Assembly: GCF_008326345.1 (NCBI RefSeq)
Contig: NZ_BJEN01000001.1
Span: forward strand, 844,019-908,018
Length of the DNA stretch: 64,000 nt
Reading direction: 5' to 3'
Source: Cutibacterium modestum
GTDB lineage: Bacteria; Actinomycetota; Actinomycetes; Propionibacteriales; Propionibacteriaceae
Both the position numbers and the translations under genes were made by a program. The notes under the pieces are model-generated. The model searched no databases and had not been told where the DNA came from. It worked only from the letters and a program-made list of their open reading frames with translations. Positions 16,071 through 26,958 of this stretch are shown here, one piece after another; the stretch's first letter is position 1; each line of letters begins with the position of its first letter.

Positions 16071-17099
16071 TCAGGACCCACTCGTCAACTCCCCCTGAGC
16101 CCACGGAAGGTTCGGCACGGCGCGTGCGAAGGCGCGCAGGATCTCCTCGGCCCCCTCCAGAGCGCTAGTGGCCTCGGTGCCCAATCCCGCCTCAATACGC
16201 TCTGCTGTCTGCTGGACGCGAAGGTCAGTATCCAGAGACTCCAAAATCTCATTGCGGACCATATTCCACAGCCATTCTCGCTGCTGCTCCGTACGGCGAA
16301 CCTGCAGGGAACCGTCCTCCTCCAGATACGCGCGGTGATCGACAATCGCCTGCCAGACGTCGTCAAGGCCCTCCTCGGTGTACGAGGAACAGGTAAGCAC
16401 AGGAACACGACGCTTGTCCGCGTCAGAGGACACAAGCTTCATAGCAATAGACAGATCTCGGGCGGAAACTCGCGCATTACCCGCATTGTCGCCATCAGCC
16501 TTGTTGACCGCGACGACGTCAGCAAGCTCCAGAATGCCCTTCTTAATGCCCTGAAGCTGGTCCCCAGTACCGGCGACCGACAGCATGAGGAAAGTATCGA
16601 CCATTCCGGCGACGGCCACCTCAGACTGGCCCACGCCCACAGTCTCAACGAGGACGACATTGTAACCAGCCGCCTCCATAACGATCATCGCCTCCCGGGT
16701 AGCACGGGCAACGCCACCAAGGTGGCCGCCCGATGGTGAGGGACGCACGAATGCCTCGTCACGGTTAGCCAGATCGCCCATCCGGGTGCGGTCACCCAGA
16801 ATCGATCCACCAGTTCGCGTCGAGGAAGGATCGACGGCCAGGACGGCGACCTTGTAGTCAAACTCATCAATAAGCTTGCCGCCCATGGCGTTGATGAAGG
16901 TGGATTTGCCTGCGCCCGGAACACCCGAGATGCCGACTCGGATGGCATCGCCGGTGTGTGGAGCTAACCGGCGCAGCATCTCGCGTGCCTTCTCACGATG
17001 AGCCGGCTTGCTCGACTCCACCAGAGTCAGTGCCCTGGCGATGTGCTGTCGGCTCCCAGCCAGGACTTGCTCAACCAATTCGGGGACGTCGATCGGCAT
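16071..17099 (-). CDS. meaB: Methylmalonyl-CoA mutase-associated GTPase (MeaB/ArgK family)
   Basis: This 342-residue G3E-family GTPase protects and reactivates the B12-dependent mutase and gates cofactor loading. Walker A is GVPGAGKST. The Mg-binding AVDPSS, the switch motif VETVGVGQSE and the base-recognition motif NKADGDN are all present. I chose the ATG at 17099, which has GAAGGA nine bases upstream; upstream in-frame starts at 17108 or 17144 are less well placed. It is downstream of mutB, with a terminator-like hairpin in the 172-bp gap, so it may be transcribed partly on its own. Confidence 0.93.
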   Translation of the reverse strand: MPIDVPELVEQVLAGSRQHIARALTLVESSKPAHREKAREMLRRLAPHTGDAIRVGISGVPGAGKSTFINAMGGKLIDEFDYKVAVLAVDPSSTRTGGSILGDRTRMGDLANRDEAFVRPSPSGGHLGGVARATREAMIVMEAAGYNVVLVETVGVGQSEVAVAGMVDTFLMLSVAGTGDQLQGIKKGILELADVVAVNKADGDNAGNARVSARDLSIAMKLVSSDADKRRVPVLTCSSYTEEGLDDVWQAIVDHRAYLEEDGSLQVRRTEQQREWLWNMVRNEILESLDTDLRVQQTAERIEAGLGTEATSALEGAEEILRAFARAVPNLPWAQGELTSGS

Positions 17100-17207
17100 T
17101 GTCACCATTCCTTCGTCGGTGGATGTCTCCACCGTACCGCCCACCGCCGACGGTTACAGCGACAGGCTTGTTTCGTGCGAGCTTTTCGTCATTGTCAGGG
17201 TGCGAAA

Positions 17208-17241
17208 TGACCCCCGGAACCACAGCAAATCCCGGGGGTCA
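17208..17241 (-). terminator. Terminator-like hairpin after mutB
   Basis: TGACCCCCGG (17208-17217) pairs perfectly with CCGGGGGTCA (17232-17241) around a 14-base loop. On the minus strand the stem is followed by TTT. It lies 30 bp past the mutB stop and could attenuate read-through into meaB. Confidence 0.6.
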
Positions 17242-17270
17242 CCATCCTCGGTCACCAAGACCGATCAGAC

Positions 17271-19460
17271 TCAGTCGTCTTTGTGGGCAGCAAGCAGCTT
17301 TCCCATCAACTCGACGGCAGCGTCCGGGATAACGGTGCCGGGCGGGTAGATGGCCGCCGCGCCGTCCTTACGCAGCTCGTCGAAATCCTGGGTCGGGATA
17401 ACGCCTCCGACGACGATCATGATGTCGGGACGGCCGAGCTTATCCAGTTCCTTTCGAAGAGCCGGCACCAGGGTGAGGTGCCCGGCGGCAAGCGAGGAGA
17501 CACCGACGACGTGGACGTCGCCCTCAACAGCCTGTCGAGCAGTTTCCTCCGGGGTCTGGAACAGCGGGCCAACATCGACGTCCATACCAAGGTCGGCATA
17601 AGCGGTCGCAACGACCTTCTGGCCACGGTCGTGACCGTCCTGGCCCATCTTCGCGATCATAATGCGCGGACGGCGACCTTCCTTCTCCTCAAACTGCTTG
17701 ATGAGCTCGTGGACCTTTTTGGTGGACTCGGAGTTGCCGGCTGCCTTGCTATACACGCCCTCAATGGTACGGATCTGCGCGGTGTAACGTCCGAAGACTT
17801 TCTCCATTGCGTCAGACATCTCACCGACAGACGCGTTGGCGCGCCCAGCGTCGATGCATAGCTTGAGCAAGTTACGGTCGGGGTCGCTCGGATCCGGGTT
17901 GGCGGCAGCCCAAGTGAGCTTCTCCAGAGCGGCCTGGCAGGCCTCCTCGTCGCGGTTGGCGCGAAGCTGCACAAGCTTGGCCTTCTGTTCCTTGAGCACC
18001 TGGGTGTTGTCGACCTTGAGGACCTCGAGGGGCTCCTCCTCGTCAAGACGATACTTATTGACGCCGATAAGGGGCTGACGACCCGAGTCGATGCGAGCCT
18101 GAGTACGAGCAGCGGCCTCCTCGATGCGCATCTTCGGGATACCCTTCTCGATAGCCTTGGCCATGCCACCGGCCTTCTCGACCTCCTGGATGTGGGCCCA
18201 GGCCTTGCGAGCCAGCTCAAGAGTGAGCTTCTCAACATAAGCCGAACCACTCCAGGGGTCGATGACGCGGCAAGTACCCGACTCCTGCTGGATGAACAGC
18301 TGGGTGTTCCGAGCGATACGGGCGGAGAAGTCGGTCGGCAGGGCGATGGCCTCGTCGAGGGAGTTGGTGTGCAGGGACTGGGTGTGTCCCTGGGTAGCTC
18401 CCATGGCCTCCACACAGGTACGAATGACGTTGTTGTAGACGTCCTGAGCGGTCAGCGACCAGCCGGAGGTCTGCGAGTGGGTACGCAGGCTCATCGACTT
18501 CGGATTCTTTGGTCCGAACTGGTTGACCAGCTTGGCCCACAGCATGCGGGCCGCTCGCATCTTGGCAACCTCCATGAAGAAGTTGGTGCCAATAGCCCAG
18601 AAGAAGGACAGGCGCGGTGCGAACTGGTCCACTTTCAGGCCCACCGACTCACCGGCGCGGATGTAATCGACACCGTCGGCCAAGGTGTAGGCCATCTCAA
18701 TATCGGCAGTTGCGCCGGCCTCCTGCATGTGATAACCGGAAATCGAGATAGAGTTCCACTTCGGCATGTTCGCACTGGTGTATGCGAAGATGTCGGAAAT
18801 GATCCGCATCGAAGGCAGCGGCGGGTAGATGTATGTGTTACGAACCATGAACTCTTTGAGAATGTCGTTCTGGATCGTTCCGGCGAGCTGCTCAGGTTTG
18901 GCGCCCTGCTCTTCGGCAGTAACAACGTACAGGGCAAGGATCGGCAGCACTGCGCCGTTCATCGTCATAGACACCGACATACGGTCGAGCGGGATGCCCG
19001 CGAACAGTTCACGCATATCCAGGATGGAGTCCACGGCCACACCAGCCATGCCGACGTCGCCAGGAACACGCGGGTTGTCAGAGTCGTAACCGCGGTGGGT
19101 CGGCAAGTCGAAGGCGACCGACAGGCCTTTCTGGCCCGCGGCCAGGTTACGGCGGTAGAACGCGTTGGACTCTTTGGCGGTGGAGAATCCGGCGTACTGG
19201 CGAATCGTCCACGGCCGGAAGGCGTACATAGTGGCGTACGGGCCGTGAGTGAACGGCGGCAAACCGGCGTAGGTGTCCAACCAGTCCATGTCACCGTAGA
19301 CGTCCTCGGAGTAGAGGTGTCCCACCGGAATCTGCTCCGGCGTGGTCCAGGGCTCCTGCTCACCGGCAGCTGCGGCCAGCTTGGCGAACTGCTCCTGCGC
19401 GTCCGCGGGAACCGGAGAGTCCCCCAGATTGATGGAATCGAAACGAGGCAAGGTGGTCAC
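17271..19460 (-). CDS. mutB: Methylmalonyl-CoA mutase large (catalytic) subunit
   Basis: This 729-residue protein has almost the exact length of the classical Propionibacterium shermanii large subunit. The N-terminal TIM barrel binds acyl-CoA ([42 protein letters not shown]). The C-terminal Rossmann-like domain carries the base-off B12 motif DGHDRG with the cobalt-ligating His near residue 610. It interconverts succinyl-CoA and methylmalonyl-CoA on the propionate pathway. Its start overlaps the mutA stop by 4 bp, giving tight 1:1 coupling. Confidence 0.97.
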   Translation of the reverse strand: MTTLPRFDSINLGDSPVPADAQEQFAKLAAAAGEQEPWTTPEQIPVGHLYSEDVYGDMDWLDTYAGLPPFTHGPYATMYAFRPWTIRQYAGFSTAKESNAFYRRNLAAGQKGLSVAFDLPTHRGYDSDNPRVPGDVGMAGVAVDSILDMRELFAGIPLDRMSVSMTMNGAVLPILALYVVTAEEQGAKPEQLAGTIQNDILKEFMVRNTYIYPPLPSMRIISDIFAYTSANMPKWNSISISGYHMQEAGATADIEMAYTLADGVDYIRAGESVGLKVDQFAPRLSFFWAIGTNFFMEVAKMRAARMLWAKLVNQFGPKNPKSMSLRTHSQTSGWSLTAQDVYNNVIRTCVEAMGATQGHTQSLHTNSLDEAIALPTDFSARIARNTQLFIQQESGTCRVIDPWSGSAYVEKLTLELARKAWAHIQEVEKAGGMAKAIEKGIPKMRIEEAAARTQARIDSGRQPLIGVNKYRLDEEEPLEVLKVDNTQVLKEQKAKLVQLRANRDEEACQAALEKLTWAAANPDPSDPDRNLLKLCIDAGRANASVGEMSDAMEKVFGRYTAQIRTIEGVYSKAAGNSESTKKVHELIKQFEEKEGRRPRIMIAKMGQDGHDRGQKVVATAYADLGMDVDVGPLFQTPEETARQAVEGDVHVVGVSSLAAGHLTLVPALRKELDKLGRPDIMIVVGGVIPTQDFDELRKDGAAAIYPPGTVIPDAAVELMGKLLAAHKDD

Positions 19461-21367
19461 TTGGCAACTCCCAACGTGTCCAGAGTGGTGGTCAGGACGT
19501 CAACGACGTCCATCCCGAGGTAAATGCGCCCATCGACGATTTTCTCGGCCTCGGCAGCGTCATCACCGAATTCTTTGAAGGCACCTGACAGGTAGACCAG
19601 CTTGGCGCCAGCCTCCTTGAGGGCTTTGGCGACCTCGAGGCCTTGAGCCGCGTAGGTCTTTGCATTCGAGCACAGGTCGGCAATCTCAGCACCAGACTCC
19701 TTGAAGGCCTTCACGACCTCTTCGGTGGTGCCTCCCTCACACTCGGGGGTCTCCATGCCGGCGATGTGCCACACCGGAGCAGAGAATCCCTCGCGAGGAC
19801 CGAAGTCACGACGGGTGCCCAGGCAGGCTAGGAACACCTTCGGGCGCTCAGAGCAGGTAGCAGAGCGATCAACGAGGGCCTCGAAGATCTCAGCGTCGCG
19901 ATGCCACTCCAGACCCTTGCGCTCGGCAATCTCGGGGAAAGGCTTGGTCTCAACGGTCTTCGCGTCGAGCAGCGGAAACTCGCTGACGGCCGTGATCGGC
20001 TGCTTGCGAGTAGCAAGGCGCTTAGTGCGCTCACCGTTGAGTTTGTCGAGCTCAGTGCGAACATGGCCTCCGGTAAGGGCGGCAACCATGCCACCAGCAG
20101 CCTCGACAGCCTGGAACTCGGCCCAACCGACCTCTTCCAGCTTCTTGGTCAATGCCTCGACGTAGAAGGAGCCACCGGCGGGGTCATTGGCGCGACCAAT
20201 GTTCGACTCCTCGGCGAGGATGATGCCGGTGTTGCGGGCGATACGCCGGGAAAAGTCACCCTTCGGCAGACCAATAGCGGCATCGAATGGCAAGGTCGTG
20301 ACGGCCTCGGCGCCACCGACCGCAGCGCCAAAGGTCGAGATCGTGCCACGCAGGATGTTGACGTAAGGATCGTCACGAGTGAGCTCACGCCAGCTCGTGA
20401 CGGCCTCCTGACGAGCACCACACTTAGCAGCCGGTACCTCGAAAACCTCACCGACGCGGTTCCACAGGGTGCGCAGAGCACGCAGGCGGGAGATGGTGAG
20501 GAATTGGTCGTGGGTGGCCGAGACTCGGAAGTTGATGGAATCGAAGGCCTGCTCAGCCGTCAGTCCCTGCTCAATGAAGGCTCGGACGTACTCGACGCCA
20601 GTTGCGATGGCCCATGCGAGCTCATGCACGTCGCCAGCACCAGCGTTGTGATAAATGGTGGCGTCAACGACGAAGGGGCGGGAATTCTTGTAGTTCTCAG
20701 TCTTCTTAACCCACTCGGCCATCCCGGACAGGTCCGGGGTACCGCCGTTGAGGGCCGCAAAACCGATCGGGTCCAGGCCAAGGTTAAACGACAACTTGTC
20801 GGCATCGATCTTGGATTCGGCGTAGACGTCAAGGAGAGCCTGAGCAGCGGCTTCCTGGTCGTCACGGCTGGAAACTTCGACCTTAGCTAAGTCGAGCAAC
20901 ACGTCCTTGAGGTCGCCAGCGATATCCTCGGGCTTGATGGCGTCAGCTCCGACGCGCAGCCACAGGGACGTTACGCCACGCTCAAGGTCGGCGATCACGG
21001 CCTTCTTGGTGAACGCGACGTCGGGATCCTCATGAAGCGCCCGGACGTCCCACGCGTCCATGCTTCCGCCACGGATCGTGGTGCCGCGAGTGAAAGGCGG
21101 TACACCCGGAACGCCGAGTTTCTCGGGGGCATCCTGACGCCGGTACATCGGCTCGATCTGGATGGCATCGACCGTTGTCGGCTCGAGGCGCTTCATTCCC
21201 TGCTCAATGTTGAGTTCCTTGCCCTCGGGGCGACCCCGGTTCAAAACCTTGAGGACCGCGTCCTCCCACTGCTCGTGGGTGACCTTCGGGAAGTCCCCGG
21301 CCAGGCTCAACTCCTCGGGCATCCTGTCCTCGACAGACTTAGATGCGAGGTTGTCAGGATCAGTCAT
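19457..21367 (-). CDS. mutA: Methylmalonyl-CoA mutase small subunit
   Basis: This 636-residue paralogue of MutB forms the heterodimer but does not bind cobalamin. In the position of the B12-binding DxHxxG motif it has LGTRRDFG, so the lower-ligand histidine is absent, as expected for the small subunit. Conserved barrel segments remain ([32 protein letters not shown]). The ATG at 21367 has AGGAG eight bases upstream. The 5' leader contains a cobalamin riboswitch, so the mutAB transcript is expected to respond to B12. Confidence 0.96.
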   Translation of the reverse strand: MTDPDNLASKSVEDRMPEELSLAGDFPKVTHEQWEDAVLKVLNRGRPEGKELNIEQGMKRLEPTTVDAIQIEPMYRRQDAPEKLGVPGVPPFTRGTTIRGGSMDAWDVRALHEDPDVAFTKKAVIADLERGVTSLWLRVGADAIKPEDIAGDLKDVLLDLAKVEVSSRDDQEAAAQALLDVYAESKIDADKLSFNLGLDPIGFAALNGGTPDLSGMAEWVKKTENYKNSRPFVVDATIYHNAGAGDVHELAWAIATGVEYVRAFIEQGLTAEQAFDSINFRVSATHDQFLTISRLRALRTLWNRVGEVFEVPAAKCGARQEAVTSWRELTRDDPYVNILRGTISTFGAAVGGAEAVTTLPFDAAIGLPKGDFSRRIARNTGIILAEESNIGRANDPAGGSFYVEALTKKLEEVGWAEFQAVEAAGGMVAALTGGHVRTELDKLNGERTKRLATRKQPITAVSEFPLLDAKTVETKPFPEIAERKGLEWHRDAEIFEALVDRSATCSERPKVFLACLGTRRDFGPREGFSAPVWHIAGMETPECEGGTTEEVVKAFKESGAEIADLCSNAKTYAAQGLEVAKALKEAGAKLVYLSGAFKEFGDDAAEAEKIVDGRIYLGMDVVDVLTTTLDTLGVAK

Positions 21368-21459
21368 TCGTCAGACTCCTGCTCCGCTGTGGATGGTTGG
21401 ACGACCTCGGTCGGCCCTCGAGACCTCGGACGTTATGGCACACGCGCGATGCACCACAC

Positions 21460-21690
21460 GCTCTGGCAGGTATTCGGACTCATGGGCACCTCGTCTGCCG
21501 ACGAGTCCTACGTCACCGCTTCCCAGGCCAAAACCCAGTGCTTGATCGACACCCACCCAATCCGAGAATCAGGTGAACGACGATGGTGATGTCGTTCCCA
21601 CTCACCGCTGCGGGGCAGTTCCGGAGTCTCACCGGATTCCCTCTTGCCGCCTCAAAATCCCAAGACGGATTCCTCGGCACCAGCACCTAC
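21460..21690 (-). promoter_or_regulatory. Cobalamin (adenosylcobalamin-type) riboswitch in the mutA leader
   Basis: Read on the minus strand, the hallmark blocks appear in the right order and spacing: AAGAGGGAATCCGGTGAGA, CCGGAACTGCCCCGCAGCGG, GTGGGAACGA, GCACTGG, CTGGGAAGCG, and the B12 box AGTCCGAATACCTGCC (+ 21466-21480). About 90 nt separate the box from the mutA start, leaving room for an expression platform that could pair with the AGGAG ribosome site. No other minus-strand gene lies between, so it acts on mutAB. This is unusual because the controlled enzyme itself needs B12. Confidence 0.94.
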
Positions 21691-21691
21691 G

Positions 21692-21697
21692 ATATTA
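21692..21697 (-). promoter_or_regulatory. Candidate -10 box for the riboswitch-mutAB transcript
   Basis: TAATAT on the minus strand lies a few bases before the predicted 5' end of the aptamer. A convincing -35 was not found; TGTGTG-like bases sit roughly 18 bp upstream. Confidence 0.35.
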
Positions 21698-21769
21698 GGC
21701 CGCGCACAATCGGCTTCACACAGCGGGGGTGCATATGCACGATTGTGCGTAGACGGCGTGAACGACCTC

Positions 21770-22732
21770 TCACCGCGCTTTCCGGGCCTGTGGGGTTCGG
21801 GGTCGGATCGCGACGGTGTTAATCCACTCCCACAGGTGGGCATGAACGTGCCGCCGATTGACCTCATTGAGGACCTCGTGGCGCCCACCCGGGTAGAGGA
21901 TGACGTCCACCTCGCGGGACCCAGAATCCCGCAGCTGGTGAGCTACTCGACGCACTCCCCTGCCAGAATCGCCTACCGGGTCCTTGGCACCAGACATCAG
22001 TAAGACAGGCAAGGCCGGCGGGGTGGCACGGAACACCTCGGTGGAGTTGGCCAGCTGGATGAGCCGAACCAACTCGCGGTAAAACGCTGCCGTGCACACA
22101 AAACCGCACAACGGATCGTCCACATAGGCGTCGACGACGTGAACATCTCGCGACAGCCAGTCATAGTCTGTGCGAGCCGGGTAGAAAGCCCGGTTGAAGG
22201 AACCAAAAGATAACGTGTCAAGGAGTGGGCTGCGAGAATCCTCGCCCAGCATCAAAACCTGAGTCTGAGCCAGTCCCGTGGCGACGGTGCTTAACGGGCC
22301 AAGCGATGAACCCGTACCAATGGCGACCAACCCGGCCATCTCTCGCCCCCGACGAGCTGCTAAGACACGAGCCAGGAATGATCCCATCGAGTGGCCAACG
22401 AGAAACCATGGTTTCCCTTCAACCTCAGCCAAGAAATGGTCAGCAACCGCAGAGAGATCGTCAAGTAACTGGTGATAGCCGCGATCGGGGGTCGTACCGA
22501 GCTCCCTCATGGCAGCGGCACGAGGACCATGACCGCGGTGATCGTTGGCCACCACGAGCCATCCGTCATCTGCCAGGAAGCGAGCGACCTCGTCATACCT
22601 CGCGGCGTACTCGGCCATACCGTGACACAGCTGCACTAACCCCTTGATAGGTCGCACCCCACCTCCTTGGGGACGCCACACAAGGACGTCAATGTCGGCT
22701 CCGTCGTCAGCGGTGATGGTGATGGTGTCCAT
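21770..22732 (-). CDS. Alpha/beta hydrolase, monoacylglycerol-lipase-like (serine aminopeptidase S33 fold)
   Basis: This 320-residue protein has the lipase nucleophile elbow GHSMGS, the LCHGMAEYAARYDEVARFL oxyanion region and NDHRGHG, typical of monoglyceride lipase or lysophospholipase-like hydrolases. The acid (Asp in SGAKDPVGD) and His (GGRHEVLNE) of the triad are visible near the C-terminus. I chose the ATG at 22732 with GAGGAATT just upstream, over longer starts. There is no signal peptide, so it should be cytosolic. It probably hydrolyses acyl glycerols or small esters. Confidence 0.87.
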   Translation of the reverse strand: MDTITITADDGADIDVLVWRPQGGGVRPIKGLVQLCHGMAEYAARYDEVARFLADDGWLVVANDHRGHGPRAAAMRELGTTPDRGYHQLLDDLSAVADHFLAEVEGKPWFLVGHSMGSFLARVLAARRGREMAGLVAIGTGSSLGPLSTVATGLAQTQVLMLGEDSRSPLLDTLSFGSFNRAFYPARTDYDWLSRDVHVVDAYVDDPLCGFVCTAAFYRELVRLIQLANSTEVFRATPPALPVLLMSGAKDPVGDSGRGVRRVAHQLRDSGSREVDVILYPGGRHEVLNEVNRRHVHAHLWEWINTVAIRPRTPQARKAR

Positions 22733-22916
22733 AATTCCTCCCCACGTTGCGACCCTCCAGCATATTGAGGTCTCACCGCTAAGTTCCCCCGCGGGTACAG
22801 AGACACCACCAACTCGCCGGAACACTGACCCTCACTAAGCGCGCGTCGCAACCACTCGTCACCGTCTCGTAAGGTCTTCGCCCTACACTCGTAGAGACCC
22901 GCTGAAAGGACCCATC

Positions 22917-24083
22917 GTGAAGATCGCCGTTGCAGGACTGGGCTATGTCGGCATGGCCAATGCCGTGTTACTCGCTCAGCACAACAGTGTCGTCGCTATT
23001 GATATCGACGCCGAACGCGTCGCGACGGTCAATACCGGACATACGACGATCGTCGACCCCCTTATCGCAGAGTACTTAGCCCATCACGACCTGGATCTGC
23101 GTGCCACGACTGATCCGCAGGAGGCGTACCGCGGAGCGGACTTTGTTGTCGTCGCTACCCCCACTAATTACGACCCTGACCAGAATTACTTCGACACCTC
23201 AAGTGTCGACGGGGTTCTTGACCTCGTTCAAGAGCTGGCTCCCGAAGCAACAATCGTCATCAAATCGACAATTCCGGTGGGTTTCGTTGAGGGTATCCGC
23301 ACGGAGCGCCCCGGGATTGACGTCATGTTCTCCCCCGAGTTCCTGCGAGAGGGTAAGGCTCTATTCGACAACCTTCACCCCTCGCGGATCGTCGTCGGGG
23401 CAGACTCTCCCAAAGCTCACCTCTTCGCCGACCTCATGGCCGCCGGGGCCGCAGACACCGACATCCCGGTGCTCTTCGTCGGAGCCACCGAGGCAGAGGC
23501 CATCAAACTGTTTGCCAACACCTACCTGGCAATGCGGGTGTCCTTCTTCAATGAACTCGATACCTACGCCTCCCAGCGCGAGTTGTCGACCCGCCAGGTC
23601 ATTGACGGGGTCTGCCTCGATCCTCGCATCAGCAACCATTACAACAATCCGTCCTTCGGATACGGCGGTTACTGCCTGCCTAAGGACACCCGTCAGCTGC
23701 TCGCCAATTACCAGGATGTGCCTCAGACCCTCATCCAGGCCATTGTCGATTCAAACACAGTGCGTAAGGACTTCATCGCCTCTGACATCATCGCCAGGGA
23801 CCCGAAACGAGTGGGGATCTTTCGTCTCGTCATGAAGGCAGGATCGGACAACTACCGTTCCTCCTCAATCCAGGGCGTCATGAAGCGCATCAAGGCCAAG
23901 GGTATTGAGGTGGTCGTCTACGAGCCAACCTTTGAGGGGGACGAGTTCTTCCATTCGACTGTTACGAGGGATCTTGACTCCTTCAAAGCTGACTGCGACG
24001 TCATCATCGCTAACCGGATGTCACCGGACTTAGCCGACGTTGCGGACAAGGTCTACACCCGGGATCTCTTCGGCGAGGACTGA
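22917..24083 (+). CDS. Nucleotide-sugar dehydrogenase (UDP-glucose 6-dehydrogenase family)
   Basis: This 388-residue protein opens with the NAD-binding loop AGLGYVGMA. The central segment [14 protein letters not shown] is family-typical, and the catalytic cysteine lies in [14 protein letters not shown]. The length fits the short Ugd type that oxidises UDP-glucose to UDP-glucuronate for surface polysaccharide. The start is a GTG at 22917 with GAAAGGA eight bases upstream. No glycan cluster adjoins it here, so the end product is unknown. Confidence 0.9.
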   Translation: MKIAVAGLGYVGMANAVLLAQHNSVVAIDIDAERVATVNTGHTTIVDPLIAEYLAHHDLDLRATTDPQEAYRGADFVVVATPTNYDPDQNYFDTSSVDGVLDLVQELAPEATIVIKSTIPVGFVEGIRTERPGIDVMFSPEFLREGKALFDNLHPSRIVVGADSPKAHLFADLMAAGAADTDIPVLFVGATEAEAIKLFANTYLAMRVSFFNELDTYASQRELSTRQVIDGVCLDPRISNHYNNPSFGYGGYCLPKDTRQLLANYQDVPQTLIQAIVDSNTVRKDFIASDIIARDPKRVGIFRLVMKAGSDNYRSSSIQGVMKRIKAKGIEVVVYEPTFEGDEFFHSTVTRDLDSFKADCDVIIANRMSPDLADVADKVYTRDLFGED

Positions 24084-24086
24084 CTC

Positions 24087-24124
24087 GCCGGTCAGGCTCG
24101 GCTAGACCAGATGATCTGACCGGC
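24087..24124. terminator. Hairpin at the ugd / GH13 convergent junction
   Basis: GCCGGTCAG (24087-24095) pairs perfectly with CTGACCGGC (24116-24124). The right arm lies inside the last codons of the leftward GH13 gene. It may end transcription rightward. Confidence 0.5.
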
Positions 24125-25327
24125 CTCACGGATGAGGGCCGAACAACCGTCACGCACATCGAGTTCGACGATGAGAGGTTCTACCCCCGGCACACCGCTG
24201 CGGTAGACGTAGCGTTCATTCGTGAGGTCGAGCGACTCGGTGCGAGCATCGACCAGCCACGGGTGACGGCGCCGCAGACCGAGAAGGTCTTGATGAGCGC
24301 GCAGGGCATCTGCGCCAAGGTCAGATAGATCCGCCGGGCTGGCCGGGAAAACCGGGCGAATGTCGTCGTCGCCTCCGAACCTCTCCTCCTTGATTCCGCG
24401 ATAAGACAGTTCGTCCCCGTAGTAGATGAGCGGGATACCGCCGATAGTGGCGAGTATCGCGGTGGCGAGGGCGGCGCCGTCCTGCCCCACCTTCGAGGCG
24501 ATGCGGGTGACATCGTGGTTGCCGACGAAAATCATTGGGGTGAAGGCGTCACTGAACTCGTTATGACGGCCTAGAGCGTAGTCAAGCTCGAAGAAGTTAT
24601 GAGATTCGATGGAGGACCACATCGCCTTCCATAGTTCGTACTGGGTCACCGAATCCATTCCCGAGGCCCGAACGATACCCGCGTAATCGCCGTGAATGAC
24701 CTCGCCAAAAATCCACACATCCGGGTGCGTCTCGCGCACCGAGGGCAGCACAGTAGCCCAAAATTCAGGGTTGACAGAGTAGGCGGCGTCCAGTCGCCAG
24801 CCGTCAACACCGCGATCACACCAATAGTTCATAACCCGGGTGACGAGTTCCCGCACTGCGGGGTCATCGTGGTTGAAGGCAACTAGGTCGCCATGACCCT
24901 CGAAGACGTCGAGCTGCCCGTCGCGCCAGCGAACCATGCGGCCGACATCTGAATTCGGCCCAGCACTCCACGCATCCTGCACGATGTGGTTCCGAATCGA
25001 GAGGTGGTTAAACACCCCATCGAGTAGCACTGATAAGCCCCGATCGTGGGCTGCCTCAATCAGGCGATCGAAGTCAGTGTCGTCGCCGAGCCGAGGGTCG
25101 ATGGTGAAGTAGTCCAAGGTGTCGTAACCGTGGCTAGCAGAAGAGAAAACCGGCCCCAAGGCTAGACCGGAGCAACCCAGTGCCAGGGCATGGTCGAGCC
25201 AGGCCTCCAGATGACCGAGACGATGACTCACCTCATGAGACTCCAATCGCATCGGAGCCCCGACGAATCCCAGCGGATAGACATGCCACCCAATGAAGTG
25301 ATCAACCCATCCGGGCCGCTGAGTCAT
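24092..25327 (-). CDS. Alpha-amylase-family (GH13) glycoside hydrolase
   Basis: This 411-residue protein starts at the ATG at 25327 with GGGGAGG upstream. All four GH13 conserved regions are present: LDGVFNH (I), DGWRLDAAY with the nucleophile Asp (II), FGEVIHGD with the acid/base Glu (III) and FVGNHDVTR (IV). There is no signal peptide, so it acts on intracellular alpha-glucans or maltodextrins. It lacks an N-terminal carbohydrate-binding domain and is short for the family; the specificity is not readable from sequence. Confidence 0.88.
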   Translation of the reverse strand: MTQRPGWVDHFIGWHVYPLGFVGAPMRLESHEVSHRLGHLEAWLDHALALGCSGLALGPVFSSASHGYDTLDYFTIDPRLGDDTDFDRLIEAAHDRGLSVLLDGVFNHLSIRNHIVQDAWSAGPNSDVGRMVRWRDGQLDVFEGHGDLVAFNHDDPAVRELVTRVMNYWCDRGVDGWRLDAAYSVNPEFWATVLPSVRETHPDVWIFGEVIHGDYAGIVRASGMDSVTQYELWKAMWSSIESHNFFELDYALGRHNEFSDAFTPMIFVGNHDVTRIASKVGQDGAALATAILATIGGIPLIYYGDELSYRGIKEERFGGDDDIRPVFPASPADLSDLGADALRAHQDLLGLRRRHPWLVDARTESLDLTNERYVYRSGVPGVEPLIVELDVRDGCSALIREAGQIIWSSRA

Positions 25328-25374
25328 GATGCCTCCCCGCTGTCGCAGTCGACCGACTATCACCCTTCATCATG

Positions 25375-26799
25375 TCAGTCGTGACGGAGATCGGCCGTCG
25401 AAAGGTCGGCATGAGGCGCCTTCGTGACGAGCTTGTGACCGATCCATAACACCAGGAATACCGGAATGGTGATGTAGGCGACGATCATGCCGGTGATATC
25501 TCCGCTGATAACTGCGTCTCGTCCCTGTCCCAGGGTGACGATGACACACAGTGCCCCCGCGACGATCGGCCCAGCGGGATACCACCGCGCTCGGTACGAC
25601 AACTCGGATAGGTCGTGCCCCTGAGTCAGAAAGGCGCGTCGGAACTGGATATGGCATATCGCGATACCAATCCATGCGATGAATCCACACAAGCCGGATA
25701 TATTGACCAGCCAGGTATACGCCTGGCCTGACCCCACCAAGGACGTAGCAAAACAGGCGGCGCCGACAAGGGTGGTGACGACGAGAGCCGGCACCGGAAC
25801 ACCTCGTCGATTAGTGCGACCAAGGATGCGGGGAGCCTTACCCTCTCGCGCTAGGGCGTAAAGCATCCGGGTAGACGCATAAAGCCCAGAGTTACCAGCC
25901 GACAGCACCGAGGTGAGGATAACCGCGTTCATGACAGCCGCCGCAGCAGCAACACCGGCCCGCTTCAAAACCAGCGTGAACGGGCTGACGGCAACGTCAG
26001 TGACCTCGCCCGCAAGCAGGTGCGGGTCGGTATACGGCAGCAACACACCAATGACGGCTATGGCACCGATGTAGAAAATCATGATCCGCCAAAAGATCTG
26101 ACGAGTGGCCTTAGGAACCGCTATTCCGGGATCCTTCGATTCTCCTGCAGCAATTCCGATGAGCTCGGTGCCCTGGAAGGAGAATCCAGCAATGAGGAAG
26201 ACGGTCATGATGCCACCGAACCCGTGGACGAAGGGCGCGTCACCACGATGCCAATAAGAAAGCCCGGGGGATGTCCCAATAAGCCCGGCGATCATGAGAA
26301 CGCCAAGCACGAGGAAGACGATGACTGCCGTCACCTTGATGATGGCAAACCAGAACTCACCTTCGCCATACGCACGAGTCGATATGACGTTCAAGAGGAA
26401 GAGCAAGGCCAGGAATCCGACCGACCATATCCATGCCGGCACTCCGGGCCACCAGTAAGCCATAACGATGGATGCGGCGGCTAATTCTGCGGCGACTGTG
26501 ATGGCCCAGTTGAACCAGTAATTCCACCCCAATGCGAAGCCAAAGGACGGTGAGACAAACCTAGTGGCGTAGGTTTCGAATGCACCTGGCACCGGGAGAT
26601 AGGAGCTCATCTCGCCGAGAGATTGCATAAGCAGGAAGACCATGAGACCCATGGCGAGGTAGGCGATCAGGGCTCCGCCTGGTCCGGCCTGGGAGATCGT
26701 GGCACCAGATGCAACGAACAAGCCTGTTCCGATGGCCCCGCCGATTGCGATCATGTTCATATGCCGCGTGGAGAGCCCGCGCTTCAATTCGCCGTCCAT
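25375..26799 (-). CDS. APC-family amino acid permease (lysine/aromatic/GABA-permease type)
   Basis: This 474-residue protein has about 12 membrane segments. The N-terminus ELKRGLSTRHMNMIAIGGAIGTGLF is diagnostic of the amino acid transporter subfamily that includes LysP, AroP and GabP. The ATG at 26799, ten bases after a GAGG, gives the family-standard N-terminus, whereas an upstream start at 26907 does not. Its substrate cannot be assigned. It is probably monocistronic, since tpx lies upstream beyond a 159-bp gap. Confidence 0.9.
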   Translation of the reverse strand: MDGELKRGLSTRHMNMIAIGGAIGTGLFVASGATISQAGPGGALIAYLAMGLMVFLLMQSLGEMSSYLPVPGAFETYATRFVSPSFGFALGWNYWFNWAITVAAELAAASIVMAYWWPGVPAWIWSVGFLALLFLLNVISTRAYGEGEFWFAIIKVTAVIVFLVLGVLMIAGLIGTSPGLSYWHRGDAPFVHGFGGIMTVFLIAGFSFQGTELIGIAAGESKDPGIAVPKATRQIFWRIMIFYIGAIAVIGVLLPYTDPHLLAGEVTDVAVSPFTLVLKRAGVAAAAAVMNAVILTSVLSAGNSGLYASTRMLYALAREGKAPRILGRTNRRGVPVPALVVTTLVGAACFATSLVGSGQAYTWLVNISGLCGFIAWIGIAICHIQFRRAFLTQGHDLSELSYRARWYPAGPIVAGALCVIVTLGQGRDAVISGDITGMIVAYITIPVFLVLWIGHKLVTKAPHADLSTADLRHD

Positions 26800-26958
26800 G
26801 GTGGTCCTCAGATAGGAGCGCCCCGTCCTGCTGAACGAAGCGTCGGCCACTGTACCGCTCTCAGGCGCCCCGTAATTCAATACTCCGTATACTGATACGT
26901 AGCGCAAAACAAGGGCGCCCCAGTATTACACCGAAACGCCCCTGTCGATCGCCACAAA

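Noticed and set aside
18192..19523. Long open frame (443 codons) on the plus strand opposite mutB
   Set aside because: It is antisense to the highly conserved mutB and arises from high-GC codon bias. It has no ribosome site and no recognisable domain.
19901..20890. Plus-strand 329-codon open frame opposite mutA
   Set aside because: Same reason: a codon-bias shadow of mutA with no family motif.
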